Below are positions 34,754-47,159 of a stretch of 64,000 bases of DNA, piece by piece. The notes under the pieces are model-generated. The model saw only the letters and a program-made list of their open reading frames with translations, searched no databases and was not told where the DNA came from. The stretch comes from Adiantum capillus-veneris. Taxonomy: Eukaryota > Streptophyta > Polypodiopsida > Polypodiales > Pteridaceae. Where the stretch lies: NCBI GenBank assembly GCA_014529385.2, contig CM043964.1, positions 131,034,920 through 131,098,919 of the forward strand. Direction: 5' to 3'. Position numbers and translations under genes: made by a program. Within the stretch, counting starts at the first letter, position 1. Every line of letters starts with the position of its first letter.

Positions 34754-34787
<34 letters not shown>

Positions 34788-34844
34788 ATACACACACACA
34801 CATATATGTGTGTGTGTATGTTAATTTATATATATATATATAGC

Positions 34845-34883
<39 letters not shown>

Positions 34884-34934
34884 CCCATCATGCTCATGAG
34901 GTGAGCGCTCACCTCATGAGCATGATGGGGGGGG

Positions 34935-34971
<37 letters not shown>

Positions 34972-35234
34972 AGGGAGAGAGGGGGAGAGGGTAGAGAGAG
35001 AGAGGGAGAGGGTAGAGAGATGAGGTGAGTGCTAGCACTCACCTCATGAGCATGATGGGGAGGGGGGAGAGAGAGAGAGAGGGTAGAGAGGGGGAGATAT
35101 ACATATATAAATATAAATATAAATATATATCTATATATATATTTATTTATTTATTTATATATATTGATATAAATATATACAGAGACCTACATGCTCATAC
35201 ACACAAATATATTTATATTTATGTGTGTGTATAT

Positions 35235-35265
<31 letters not shown>

Positions 35266-35292
35266 GATACCCTCTCCCTCTCTCTCTCTACC

Positions 35293-35334
<42 letters not shown>

Positions 35335-35380
35335 ATGCTCATGAGGTAAGTGCTAGCGCTCATCTCATGAGCATGATGGG

Positions 35381-35413
<33 letters not shown>

Positions 35414-35420
35414 GGGGAGA

Positions 35421-35519
<99 letters not shown>

Positions 35520-35651
35520 TCCCTCCAAAATTTCTCTCTCCTCATACCTTTCTAAGGGAGCTTTTGAAGGAGCTTTTTTTATTATTTTTGTTGCTGCAAG
35601 TAAAAATTAGGAAAAAATCTTCCTCAAAAAGCTCTCTCCAATCCTCTACTC
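34573..35651. mobile_element. Non-autonomous Mutator-like element (MULE), 1,079 bp
   Basis: The insertion interrupts copia G and is flanked by an exact 9-bp duplication, TTTCATTCT (34564-34572 and 35652-35660). Copia F shows the uninterrupted site, which proves the empty state. The ends are terminal inverted repeats of at least 75 bp: left GGGGATGGGAATCGAGAAAG and right (reverse complement) GAGTAGAGGATTGGAGAGAG, both continuing CTTTTTGAGG. A 9-bp target duplication plus long TIRs is the hallmark of Mutator-superfamily elements. The interior is microsatellite and palindromes only; there is no transposase. Confidence 0.85.
34691..35517. repeat. Microsatellite/palindrome core of the MULE
   Basis: Blocks of (CT)n, (TA)n, (GT)n, (CA)n and (GA)n alternate with three copies of a palindromic unit built on CATCATGCTCATGAGGTGAG: a perfect 48-bp palindrome at 34883-34930, a 26-bp perfect palindrome at 35021-35046 with one long outer arm (to 35060), and arms 35331-35345 / 35364-35378. 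CT tracts lie on the left and GA tracts on the right of each unit, so the whole core is strongly self-complementary. Confidence 0.9.
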
Positions 35652-35660
35652 TTTCATTCT
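35652..35660. repeat. Target-site duplication, right (9 bp)
   Basis: TTTCATTCT, the partner of 34564-34572. The copia sequence resumes immediately (TGCACAAAGTACATA). Confidence 0.85.
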
Positions 35661-35889
35661 TGCACAAAGTACATAAAGGTGCATTATGTCAGGGAGAGAC
35701 TATTTGTAGAAGAGGCCAGTCTAGCTTATAGTAGTCTAGCCTATGTAGGACAACCTTGACAATGCCTCATGAGAAGTTCAAAGCTTTTTGCAAAGCTTTG
35801 GACTTACTCCCGCCGATTGTAGATAGATCACATAGGGGTTGGCAATTCCTTATACTACTCGTGTTCACCGCGTCACTCCCGAGGGGATG
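35661..35889 (+). pseudogene. Copia G RNase H tail, right part
   Basis: Resumes the copia frame after the MULE (CACAAAGTACATAAAGGTGC; GTCAGGGAGAGACT) and runs to the element end, AAGCTTTGGACTTACTCCCG. A purine-rich GAGGGGATG precedes the LTR start and probably serves as the PPT. Confidence 0.65.
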
Positions 35890-36121
35890 TGTTACCATAT
35901 TATGGTAGTGATGTGTGTGAACACGCTTAGGACCACCACGACACTTTTTTTCCTCTTCGGGAGGTTTTTTCCCCTAGCTTCTATTTATGTCCATCACTCT
36001 TAAGGAAAGCCCGATCTTTGTATTGGCACACTCAGTAATATTCCTTCCTCTTGTTGTGTGCTCTTGAGCTCCTCTTTCATCTTCTCAAACTTTACGTGCA
36101 TTCTTGCAGCCATATTTCCAA
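35890..36121 (+). repeat. 3' LTR of copia G, 232 bp
   Basis: Starts TGTTACCATATTATGG and ends CATATTTCCAACA, so the termini TGTT...AACA are inverted repeats. It includes a sequence like CTTCTATTTATGTCC, probably near the transcript start, and matches the 3' end of the copia F remnant. Confidence 0.65.
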
Positions 36122-39100
36122 CAAAACCATGGGAACCATACACACATGAAATTTTTAAAGGTAAATAGAGTATCCTTTTTACATAATAAATTAATTGTCA
36201 CTACAATAAAGCTTCCATCACACCTTGGGTCCTTCCTTCTTTTGCATAGTAACACATGGCAATTTAAAAGAATTCAAATGTTAAAAGCATTGAGTAGAGC
36301 CTCCTTTTTATAACACTTTATTTTTGTGCTGAGTTTTTTCAATCATTAGCTTAACGTTAACTTCTCCATTTCCCTTCTGAAAATTGGGAGACTAGTACTT
36401 TTAGCTACAATGTTCCCTTGTTGTGCATAAGAAGCTCACTTAACAATATTAGCACACCACTAAATCAAACCTTTTTGGTACATGCGGTAAGCAATCCCCT
36501 CTTTTGGTATGTATGTATGCAGACCCAATTCCAACACTAGAAGCCCCAATCCGCCAACTCCTAACACTAGGAGTCCCACTTGCTAACAGAAAGAGAGTCC
36601 GATCTTTTTGTAATTGACTTAATAGGGAGCCATCTCCCCTTGCACACTCGTCTAATGATTTTTTGTGCATGTGTGTAGTGTATTATCACTTGTACTTTAG
36701 AATGTGCACGTACATGACTTGTATTAAGGTCTTTTGAGAAAAATGTTTATATGAAGCATACTTTGACACTTTTCCCTTGCTTGTGTGAGGAAAAAAGGAG
36801 CGAGCATAAAGGGAGGTTGTCCTACAACTAGCACTATTTCATCTTTGTACCATTCAATATTTCATATGTAAGTACATCATCTCCTTCTCTCTATCCATCT
36901 TTCAAAGCTTCCATTATTGAAGTGTTCTATGTTACCACATTTACATGTAATTTCTACTTTGAAACAACAACCTGACACAATTATGAATGAATACGATATA
37001 TTGCCTATCATATTGTACATTGCCTCAAACATAATTTTTCTAGGTTACCATTGTTTCGAAAAATGACTCTAGTAAAATAGACATCATGGCAAAGATAAAG
37101 TAGCTTTCTCGCTTAATAAAAAACCCGGCAGATCCTCACATGCAAACCATACTCAATAAGAACACAATTCAATGGAGATGATAATGAGGTACTCAAAGAT
37201 TGACACCATTATCATATAAAAATACCAATGCTATATAAAAAATCTATTGCTATAAGTTAAGACAACTTCAAGGCTGTTTGTCACATATTGGTCATTTCTA
37301 AGCACACATTTGCAACAATGGTGGGAGCGCTGCTGACAAATATTGGACTCCATCACATTATGAAGCCATGTGGAGTGATTGTTAGTATGAGTTCCAATGC
37401 AAATAGCAATTGCATTGTTGAGGATGCAATCGCAATGCGACTCTTGTAGATGCATGTGCACATCTAAACATGCATTCATTTATGTGTAATGCACATGCTA
37501 CATCCACCATAAAAATATATGAAAACATCATATCATACCCTTATTGCCTGAGTATGTGCAACAAATACTGAAAGCATGTGTGCCTTGCATAGACAAATGC
37601 TTGCCATCATTTTGATATCTCATTCTCATGAGAAGAATTACAAGGCAACAACTTGTGGCGTCTCTGATCAATGCTCACTTTTTGACAACCTGTTATTCAC
37701 ATGGTCAGACGAAGTAAGTGACTTGAGAATAAGGTTGCATCTTCAAAGATTGCACATATCCTCACCTCCAACTTGTTGAACAACAACCCTATTATTCAGA
37801 CATATAAGACAAATTTTAAACACCCAACAAACTTCATCCATTCTACATTTTGAGTTGTGGCATAGTACGTTATGAAAAATCACCATAAGAGCTCATCTTT
37901 CATGATCATGGAGTTCTATATTGCAGTATGTCTTTGAGCCTCCTTGACACCCTATATTTAGAATCGATAATACAGACAAGCTTGCATTGGTTTAATTGTG
38001 ATCTTTATCAACCAAATCTACTAAGTGGAAACCCCTATTTCAAACTAGTGGCCTGCTAGCTATGACTTCAACCTATCAAGATTTGATCACTGAGAAACTC
38101 ATCTTCCCGTTACTTTTCTCCTTTGGCATAGGAAGCTATGCCGTCACAAAAAGAAAATAGTGATCACATCAACATGAGAGTTGGCACATTCATCTCAGTC
38201 TTCACTCTTCATGTCTCTTGCTTGCTTATTATGTACCAACTAAAGCAAGCTAGCTTGTAACCAAACAATTTTAGTACAAAATACTATCCAGAAGATATTG
38301 GTAGATTCAAACATGGTCACAAAACACCACAATTGAGGACACCTTTTGAAACATTCTCCTTTAATGAGACACCATCGTGCATTTTAGGATCTCCATCGTT
38401 GCATAATCAAAATTTGAAGGACTTAATCTCTATGTGGACGAGTGTGGATTGCCAAAATTCTTCTTGAAATTAATAGTAGACGAGGTTTCATCAACAAGGT
38501 GGCAAGAAATAAAAAAGCTAGAAAGCACTTCAATATGGAGTCCGATTGGATTTATGGTCCAATCAAGTGTACCATCATTTTCCATAAAAGGCTACATATA
38601 TTCATAATTCATCTTATCCTTTGTGATGTGAACATGTTTCACGTCATGTAATTTGATATGAAATATAGAACGGGGGTCCATACATTTGCACATTATTCTT
38701 TGGATTGACAAAGCAAAAGCATACATCCCAAATGGTAACCCTGACACAACTTGTCTACAAGAACTTACTCTTGCAAAAAATCCATAAATGCAAAAACACC
38801 TGCACATCCAAGAAAGTAAATAGTGGAATATGTAGATACATTTTTCCTTTTTCTCCACAACTAAGAATTAGGCCAGTTTTGCAACAAAAAACTCACAAGA
38901 AGCTCTACTATCGACCACATTGTCCCCTATCATCTTGCGATAATGCTTGCTTGGGAAATGCATTTGAAGAACATCCAACAGTAACCCATTCTTCTGTCGC
39001 AATCTTCTTGATAGAATATGAAATTGAATTAGACTGCATTGGACGAATCACAATCCTCACGATGCCACACAACTACACCCCGAGCACTTCACTCTACAAA

Positions 39101-39420
39101 ACTGCAACTCTTCTCCATAAGTATGTTATCTAAGCCTATCTTTGCAATGGAAACCCATACTAAATTGCTTGCATATACAAAAATCATTGGAAGTGGCACA
39201 ATTCATTACATGAGCTCCTCCTTGTCCTTGTTGCACCAATGCTTGACAATTAGGTCAGCCACATTGTCCTATATCAAGTCAATCTCTACATTGCAAGACC
39301 ATCTTCTGAGCAGCTGTAATACATGCTAACTATCACATGAATTACCATAAATTAAAAAAAAAACACTTAAATGAATCATCAGCTATTGAAGTTGCAATGT
39401 TCAAAAATTTCATTTAGAGG
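36122..39420. other. AT-rich spacer with unassigned decayed frames
   Basis: About 3.3 kb without a recognisable gene. A minus-strand frame around 38860-38440 stays mostly open (RSIFHIKLHDVKHVHITKDK; then, after a stop, FFISCHLVDETSSTINFKKN), and another lies at 37479-37231. These look like eroded coding sequence, but I cannot assign them. No LTR, TIR or RNA gene was found. Confidence 0.35.
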
Positions 39421-39422
39421 CA

Positions 39423-40320
39423 TATCTATACAGCAGACATTACACAATGCTACAAAAACATTCCCATTTTTGGACCATACGGTTTGCTTTTGGTCTTACA
39501 GGAATTGATTGAACTTACCTTTAGAAATAGAGCAAGAAACCATTATTTTGCTATTTTTCTCATCAAAGAATCAACATGGGTTAAAAAACATACGCACACT
39601 ACCCCTCTTCATTTTAACCAAATAAATTTGATAGTTCACCTTCATTGGCTGCTCAACAATAGTTTTATCCAACTTGAAATAAACTGTTTTAAACAACAAA
39701 AAGGGATTCCTATGGGATCCTCTTGTTCACCAGTACCATGTAATCTTTATTTAGCTTACTTTGAATACAAATGGTATATCAAACAATTACAAAACTCTGA
39801 AACACTAAAAAAACTCACACAATTTATACATACTGCAAGGTATATGGACAATATTCTCAGTTTAAACAATAAATCCTTTAAAGAACAACTTATTAACATC
39901 TACCCCTTAGATGTGCTTAAAATAGAAGATACTTTTGATAACATTATTTCATTAAAGGGAGAACCCTTTACTACAAGTACAACTTACCTGACAATAAAAA
40001 TCACATTACTTGAACCATTTACAGGGGATTTCACAATGAGATATAGTTGGAAAAGAGATAAATTTCAATTTACTACTATTGAGTTTATCAAAGAAAAAAG
40101 TAATCGCCCATATAAAAATGCGATTAATACTTGTTTAGGAATTCTATTTCTGATTATGTACTCTTCTAGTGATGCCTTCATTGCATTTGAAGAAATCTCT
40201 AAACTAGTTAACAAATTTATGCACAATGGGTTTCTAAAGCATAAAATATTGAATACCATTATTCAATCTCTTAATAAAAATGAATGGCTTGAACTAAAGC
40301 CAACACAAATACCATCATAA
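39423..40320 (+). pseudogene. Penelope-like element (lineage 2), 5'-truncated copy
   Basis: Matches 62960-63855 almost base for base from ATCTATACAGCAGACATTAC onward and is truncated upstream of RT motif A. A 278-codon frame (39484-40320) includes motif B QQKGIPMGSSCSPVPCNLYL and motif C ARYMDNILSLNN (YMDD changed to YMDN). Its C-terminus is QSLNKNEWLELKPTQIPS. Motif A (IYTADITQCYKNIPI) is readable before the start codon. The catalytic Asp change means it is dead, but the frame is otherwise intact. 5' truncation is typical of target-primed insertion. Confidence 0.75.
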
Positions 40321-40325
40321 ATCTG

Positions 40326-40365
40326 ATGAGGCAGTAGGCCCCACTCTATGGGACTACTGCCTCAT
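40326..40365. repeat. 12-bp hairpin abutting the PLE 3' end
   Basis: ATGAGGCAGTAG and CTACTGCCTCAT are perfect inverted arms around a 16-base loop. It starts where similarity between the two PLE copies stops (shared end TAAATCTGA). CACTCTATG in the loop is also complementary to CATAGAGTG just downstream, so alternative folds exist. Confidence 0.8.
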
Positions 40366-42030
<1,665 letters not shown>

Positions 42031-42240
42031 ATTTGTCGAGCAATGAGAAACGCGAGCGAGTAGCAAAGTTATTATACAAGTATGAAAACCATGTCATGAT
42101 CCAAAACAACAATCAACACTACAATTTTAACGCACAATTTGTCGAGCAATGAGAAACCTGAGCGAGTAGCAAAGTTAGTTTACAAGTATGCAAACCATGT
42201 CATGATCCACAACAACAATCAACACTATGATTTTAACTTT
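42031..42240. repeat. Two-copy tandem duplication, 106-bp unit
   Basis: ATTTGTCGAGCAATGAGAAA begins copies at 42031 and 42137, and both contain CCATGTCATGATCCA-AACAA. Divergence is about 8% by eye. Confidence 0.9.
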
Positions 42241-42539
42241 AAATTTTAATGATCAATCTTATGCAATTCAACAATGCTCATACACCTTCAAAGTTTCTAA
42301 GTTCTATATCAAGAGACAATTGTCATATCCTATATCCAACAAAGAGAATTTTTTTTACAAATTGTAAGATAAAAAGTGGAATATTGATGCAAAATAGAGA
42401 GTAGCATGTTGTGCATTTTCAACAACAACAACAAAAAATGTTATGGTTTTCTCTAGTGACTATGAAGAGCCACACTCATCATCAATAAAGACATTGCACC
42501 TCTAACACTTCTCGTGGATGTCAAAATTGTATCGTACAT
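42241..42539. other. Spacer without a gene
   Basis: AT-rich, with an (AAC)n-like stretch near 42422-42437. Nothing recognisable. Confidence 0.4.
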
Positions 42540-43702
42540 TAGTCACGATGGCTTTTGTAATCCCCTCGGCATAAACTGGCAACACACTTTTGATCTTTCT
42601 CTAGAAGCCTCATCACATAGGCTTCATGATCAACTGCACAAATGTGGGAGTAGTTGACAGTCTCATCCCTAAGATGAGTGACAACTAGGGCATGTGTGTT
42701 CATGCTATTCCAAGTTTATATAGAGCTCACACCAAGTTAGAAAAACATAAAAGACATTGTGTTCTTGAATATATAGAAAGTCATGAAACTCACAAATTCA
42801 TTCTTTGCCAGCTACTAAGTAGAGCTACCTATGGCAGTTGTGTAGGATCAATAATTGTACAAAGCACACTGCAATGTCTCTCTCGATCAGAGGAGAATCT
42901 CTCTCTAATAGTAGCCATCCAAGCGACTGTTCTGTGGTTTCCATCCCACACATAAAACATTTTATCAAAGAGAACTTGAAGATTAGGTCTTTTAGAAAGC
43001 TCTATCTCAAACTCTTTGTGTATATCAACCCATACTCGATCCCATGATGAAAGAAGGTCCTCTACAAAATACATAAGCACACATAAAAAAGAACACTTAG
43101 CAACTATTTATGACAACAAGAAAGAGCACTTCGCAACCAAAGAAGGACCAAAGTAAAAAAATGAAATACATGTCACATAAGCTCCTCCTTACAATTCCAA
43201 ATTGAAACAACGAAAGATCCTTTTTCTTGCATATAGCCCTCCTTTGCAAAAGAAGCTTTCAATCCACTAACATCATCCCTTAAACCTCTCACCCTTGGAT
43301 AGGGAATCATTTGACGTAAAGGAATTGGTGGACAATCAAAACAATTGAAAATGCGCGTAGATTGAAGAATATCCTATCCTCAATGCATATAGAGCTTTTG
43401 CTCATCCCCCGACTCTGTGTCTACTGCTACTTCATCTCTTACGACATACGGGGGACATACGGCACTATTTGTAAGCATGCCTCTTGTGGAGCAAGAGATT
43501 CATCAACTTCATGTATGGAGCCAAGCCCCAAGTCTTGACTTTGCATCTCCTCCTCTTGTGTCTCCAAGCCTTCAGTCACATCAGTGATAGAGACCGCACT
43601 TATTTGATCACTACTTTCTAAAATATCTGAAGCTTGATTTGAAAAAGGTGGTCTTCCTCTCCGACCTCGTCCACAAGTAGAAGGACTAGCATAACACAAC
43701 AA
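42540..43702 (-). CDS. ParB/sulfiredoxin-like fold protein with AT-hook (probably interrupted by introns)
   Basis: Minus-strand coding blocks. (1) 43702-43439 begins with an AT-hook-like GRGRRGRPPF and a Glu/Gln/Ser-rich acidic stretch. (2) About 43350-43180 reads IPLRQMIPYPRVRGLRDDVS then GLKASFAKEGYMQEKGSFVV, which follows the ParB N-terminal pattern (lplsqi.p.p..R...d...gL..Si...G). (3) About 43060-42830 starts after an acceptor TTTTGTAG| and has RPNLQVLFDKMFYVWDGNHR then TVAWMATI, the ParB 'DGnHRt.A' motif. (4) About 42690-42550 reads HLRDETVNYSHICAVDHEAY then VMRLLEKDQKC. Gaps between blocks have stops and are probably introns or decay. ParB-fold proteins bind DNA or hydrolyse nucleotides; the role here is unknown. 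I cannot tell a live gene from a pseudogene. Confidence 0.5.
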
Positions 43703-44844
43703 AAACCAATTTTCTTACTTCATTGCAATACCAAATCAACTTCACTGCAATTAAATAAAAATAAAAAACTAACTCAGAAACTCCTTCTAGCCTACCATGT
43801 CGACAATATCTATGCTTCCTTGGATGGCTTGAAGAAGCTAACAAATTCAAGCAAGTGATGACCAAGTTTTAAAAAAATCGCGTGTGTTATCAGAGTGGTG
43901 TGTTTTGATTTTCAACAATGATTCAAAAGCCTTTGAGAATTATGGCCCATCAATAGCTTTAATTTTAGTGATTTTATTGTTCTTAAAAACTCAAGCGAAA
44001 AAAACCTCATGTAGCCATCCACGTCGGGCTATAGATAGTTGCAAAGGTAACCTAATGATTTAGCAGGAATACCACTCTCATGATAACGGTGCCTCTTCTC
44101 ATGTTTCAACCAAGAAACCAGCTTTGCATTATCATACTCAGCTTAATACGGAAGCAACAATAGTAGCCCAGCCATCCCTGATCAGTCACAACCCGCCATG
44201 TACTATTGCAAAACTATCATGAGATCGACCCCATTTGCAATAGGTGTGCGAACTAAAGCACTATTAGCAGCAAAGATTAGCACTATCAAGGTGAGTATCG
44301 CTCAATTTTAGCACTTCATACTCTTGTAAACATGTGAAAGGAAGCCACTAAAGCTGTTTCTAGCTTGCCTTGCAAAGGGTGCCATTGAAAGAGATGATCA
44401 TACTCATCTAGAATCCCAACTGGCTTGGCGTTTTTCAAATGGGATGTTTGGTCTAGTTCTTTCCTTTGGACTTCTCCTCACAGGATTAAGGAGCAGACAA
44501 GCTCACACGTGGCGCTACGGAGTAGGCATGCATATGTACTATTTGTGTTTTGGCTTCCTTCATGTAAATTGAAAGATGGCTATTTGTCATGAAAATTGCA
44601 AGCTTATACTAAGGGGCAAAGGGATCTTGTTAATGATAAGCTTGATTGACTAAGAGCACTAATAGCAAATTATGGTCTGCCAATCATGGTACTTGTCTGG
44701 ATTGGAATATCATATGCACCCATAGAGCATGTGCCTATTGGCTCTATTGTTTCTCTACTGGCTCTATTGGCTCGTTTCGCATTTTATTGGATGGAATCTT
44801 TGGAGATTCCTCCTTTAGTCAGTTGTGCACCAGAAAAACTGCAG
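43703..44844. other. Spacer with one copy of a small palindromic repeat
   Basis: A decayed copy of the TGTAGCCATCCACG repeat (44011-44054) is present. I see no gene. Confidence 0.4.
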
Positions 44845-44915
44845 GCTGCACTGTCTGAGAATCGAACTCGTAGCCTTCCAAGGACTAGCTCTACACGCTA
44901 ACCAACCAAGCACAA
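44845..44915 (-). repeat. tRNA-like head of a possible SINE
   Basis: On the minus strand, TGGTTGGTTAGCGTG (44908-44894) resembles a pol III A box. GAGTTCGATTC, ending near 44860, resembles a B box (GGTTCGANTCC). An anticodon-arm-like TAGTC/GGCTA stem lies between them. The T arm is imperfect and the acceptor stem does not pair, so this is not a functional tRNA; a tRNA-derived SINE is the likely source. The 3' end of the element is not defined. Confidence 0.4.
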
Positions 44916-46025
44916 TCGCCTTGCTGTTGTGATCACTAAAGTTAAGTTTAAACAAAAACAATCTCAGCCTCTCCCCCCAACCACGAGATCTTGCCTGCAT
45001 CCTTTTTCTCTCCCGCCTGTGCGATACTGCTTTGACCCCATCTCCACCATTACAAGATTTGACCCGCACCTCCTCTCCTGCGCCATCGTCCAAGCCTGGC
45101 AAGCTCGTTGCCGCATGCATGCACTACGCCCTCGCTACTCCTTGCTCAATGATGTGTGCCCCTGACGCTTCACCCCCATCTGGCAATTTCTTGCTTTACA
45201 TTCAGAATCGCATCTAGCTTTATTCTCCTTTTTTTTTCAATTTCCTCCAGCTGGGGAGCCCTACTAGCATCCCTTAACGCCTTTTCAGCCCAAACCCATG
45301 GTCCCCTGGTGTAGCCCGAAACTGGATGGTAATCAAGGTAGAAGTATGTATGGAGGCGCCTAGTGTATCTCTATATACCATTAGGTTAAAAGGTATTCCT
45401 AATGGCTTTAAAAAATAGAAAACTTGAATATTCCTTCATGCACGTCCCTTCGAAGCTGACATTGCTTGCTCTGCATAGCTTTGCAGGTGTGCATGGCCTA
45501 CATCCTTGTAACAAGAATGTAGCTCAATTCGCATGTGCACCTACATGTCATGCCATTCCTTATACACCAAGCTCATCATCGCAGAGCGACTTAGCCGATC
45601 GGAGGCTATGCTTGAATCAGTCCCTTGCAACAAGAGCAACAATGTTTTTATGTCTAAGCCTCTTTACGCGGCTGTCCGGCAATTGTCCAAGCAACACTAT
45701 GTTGCATCTCTAGCTCACAACAAGCGATAGCTCCTCTAAGGGCCCTCCTTTACCTTGTTGCGCATCAGCGGGCCACTTCTGCCTGCATTTTTCCTTCCCT
45801 TCGGTGGCTCAGTTTGGTGCGACAACCCATCGTGCGACTCTCTCAAATTAATCAAGCGTCACACTTGTAAAACAAGCACTCCTTGCAAATGCTCTCTGTC
45901 AAGGGAAGCTTATAAACACTGTTGGATGCTTTGCCTTGTCATAGGCTCTCGATTCTCCCATGATCAACATCAACCAGTGCAGCTATATGCCACCACTCCA
46001 AGCAGTAGCTCATGTAGATAACATT
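44916..46025. other. Spacer without a recognised gene
   Basis: Relatively GC-rich around 44950-45200 and 45400-45730 with overlapping open frames on both strands. No domain was identified. Confidence 0.35.
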
Positions 46026-46200
46026 ATTGTAATTCCCACATTTTAGACTACGACATCATCACATGAGCTATGGAGAGGGCATACCTAGATTGGTGCGGTT
46101 GGAGCAGCGGAGTGCCAGCTCGAGGTACTACACCTAGCTAGGCATGCTCTCCACAGCTCATGTGATGATGTCGTAGTCCACAATACGTGGGAATTATAGT
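46026..46200. repeat. Long hairpin (foldback element or miRNA-precursor-like)
   Basis: The arms 46026-46090 and 46137-46200 are nearly perfect inverted repeats. They include a perfect 24-base core GACTACGACATCATCACATG-AGCT and flanking AATTCCCAC / GTGGGAATT, with a loop of about 46 bases. Size and pairing fit either a foldback MITE or a plant miRNA-type precursor; no target duplication was evident. Confidence 0.75.
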
Positions 46201-46930
46201 GAGAATTTGTCTAAAACTTATTGTACTAGTCAGGGTCTATAGGGCAGATAATAGTTATGCACCCAAAATGCCCACCACCTCCACGAATATTGTGGTGCAC
46301 ATGCGAATAGACATGGATGAGAGAGAGTGCCCCCTCGTGATAGTTGGGGACCTTGTCTATTAGCAGGCATAACCTTTATCGTGGCAAGCATGCACACAAT
46401 ATTAAATCTCAAGCATGCATTCTTGATCCAACCGTGGAGTTGCAGACATTTACTCCGTATTAATCAAAGCCCAGGATTCACAAATTTGATTGAAGCTACT
46501 GCTTATATCATAAGATGACGTCATGAGATGGCGTCGGACAATAGCACAATTCAAAACCCACACTTAACTAGTAGTTGAAGTTCCATTGGCAACACATTTG
46601 CTAATGAAAAGCAGCCATGCACAATAGTAGCCTTAAATTGATTAGAAAACCGATTAAATAGAAGCGGGGCACCATAAACAAGTTAACTGGCCAACTTGCA
46701 CGCCCATGCTCCACATTAATACAAAGCTCATTAATTTACAAATTGCACAGATTTGCGTTGCCATTGCCAATGAGCCTATTAGCGTCAAGTATATGAGTGC
46801 TGACAGTATGTCATCTTGTTGTGATAGGAAGAAGCCAGTGTTGCATGTGATCATGGAACTCCCAGAACTGGGTGGGGATGTTGTGGAAGGTGAAGCCAGA
46901 GTGGATGGCATGGCAAATGGGGTCGTCTGA
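46201..46930. other. Spacer without a recognised gene
   Basis: No domain or terminal repeat was seen. Confidence 0.35.
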
Positions 46931-47000
46931 GTTGGCAGCAGCAGTCGCACCTTTCACCTCATGCTGGACACAGGCTCCGGCCTCATGTGGATACAATGCC
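46931..47000 (+). pseudogene. A1-type aspartic protease fragment (nepenthesin-like)
   Basis: One short plus-strand frame between stops reads SRTFHLMLDTGSGLMWIQCH, matching the first active-site region of plant nepenthesin-like proteases (…f.l.lDTGSdL.WiqC). Nothing after the TAG at about 47006 continues the family, and the second Asp-Thr/Ser-Gly site is absent. It is probably a captured or decayed exon. Confidence 0.5.
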
Positions 47001-47123
47001 ATCTCTAGGCTGCCTCGCAACACGTGCTCTGCCACATCAGCACCGGTCAACTCCCTCTTCCCCGCTGCCTTCGTCACCTGGCCATTGTTATGAGGAGGCC
47101 TGCACGCTTTGGGAAAATAACTT

Positions 47124-47159
47124 CCTGTAGCCATCCACGCCGGCGTGGATTGCTACAGG
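47124..47159. repeat. 36-bp palindrome, copy 1 of a short family
   Basis: CCTGTAGCCATCCACGCC followed by its reverse complement with one mismatch, then TAGTTTGCAAAGCTATC. Related copies lie at 47453 and 44011. Confidence 0.85.

Noticed and set aside
35025-35555. 176-codon ORF of Tyr-Ile and His-Thr repeats
   Set aside because: Produced by TA, CA and GA microsatellites inside the Mutator-like element.
39423-40320. Bacterial retron or group II intron reverse transcriptase
   Set aside because: The motif set (KGIPMG.SCSP, RYMD[D/N]IL, KFR.IS) fits Penelope-like RTs, and no maturase domain or intron RNA features are seen.
44845-44915. Functional tRNA gene
   Set aside because: The acceptor stem does not pair and the T stem has mismatches; a tRNA-derived repeat is more likely.
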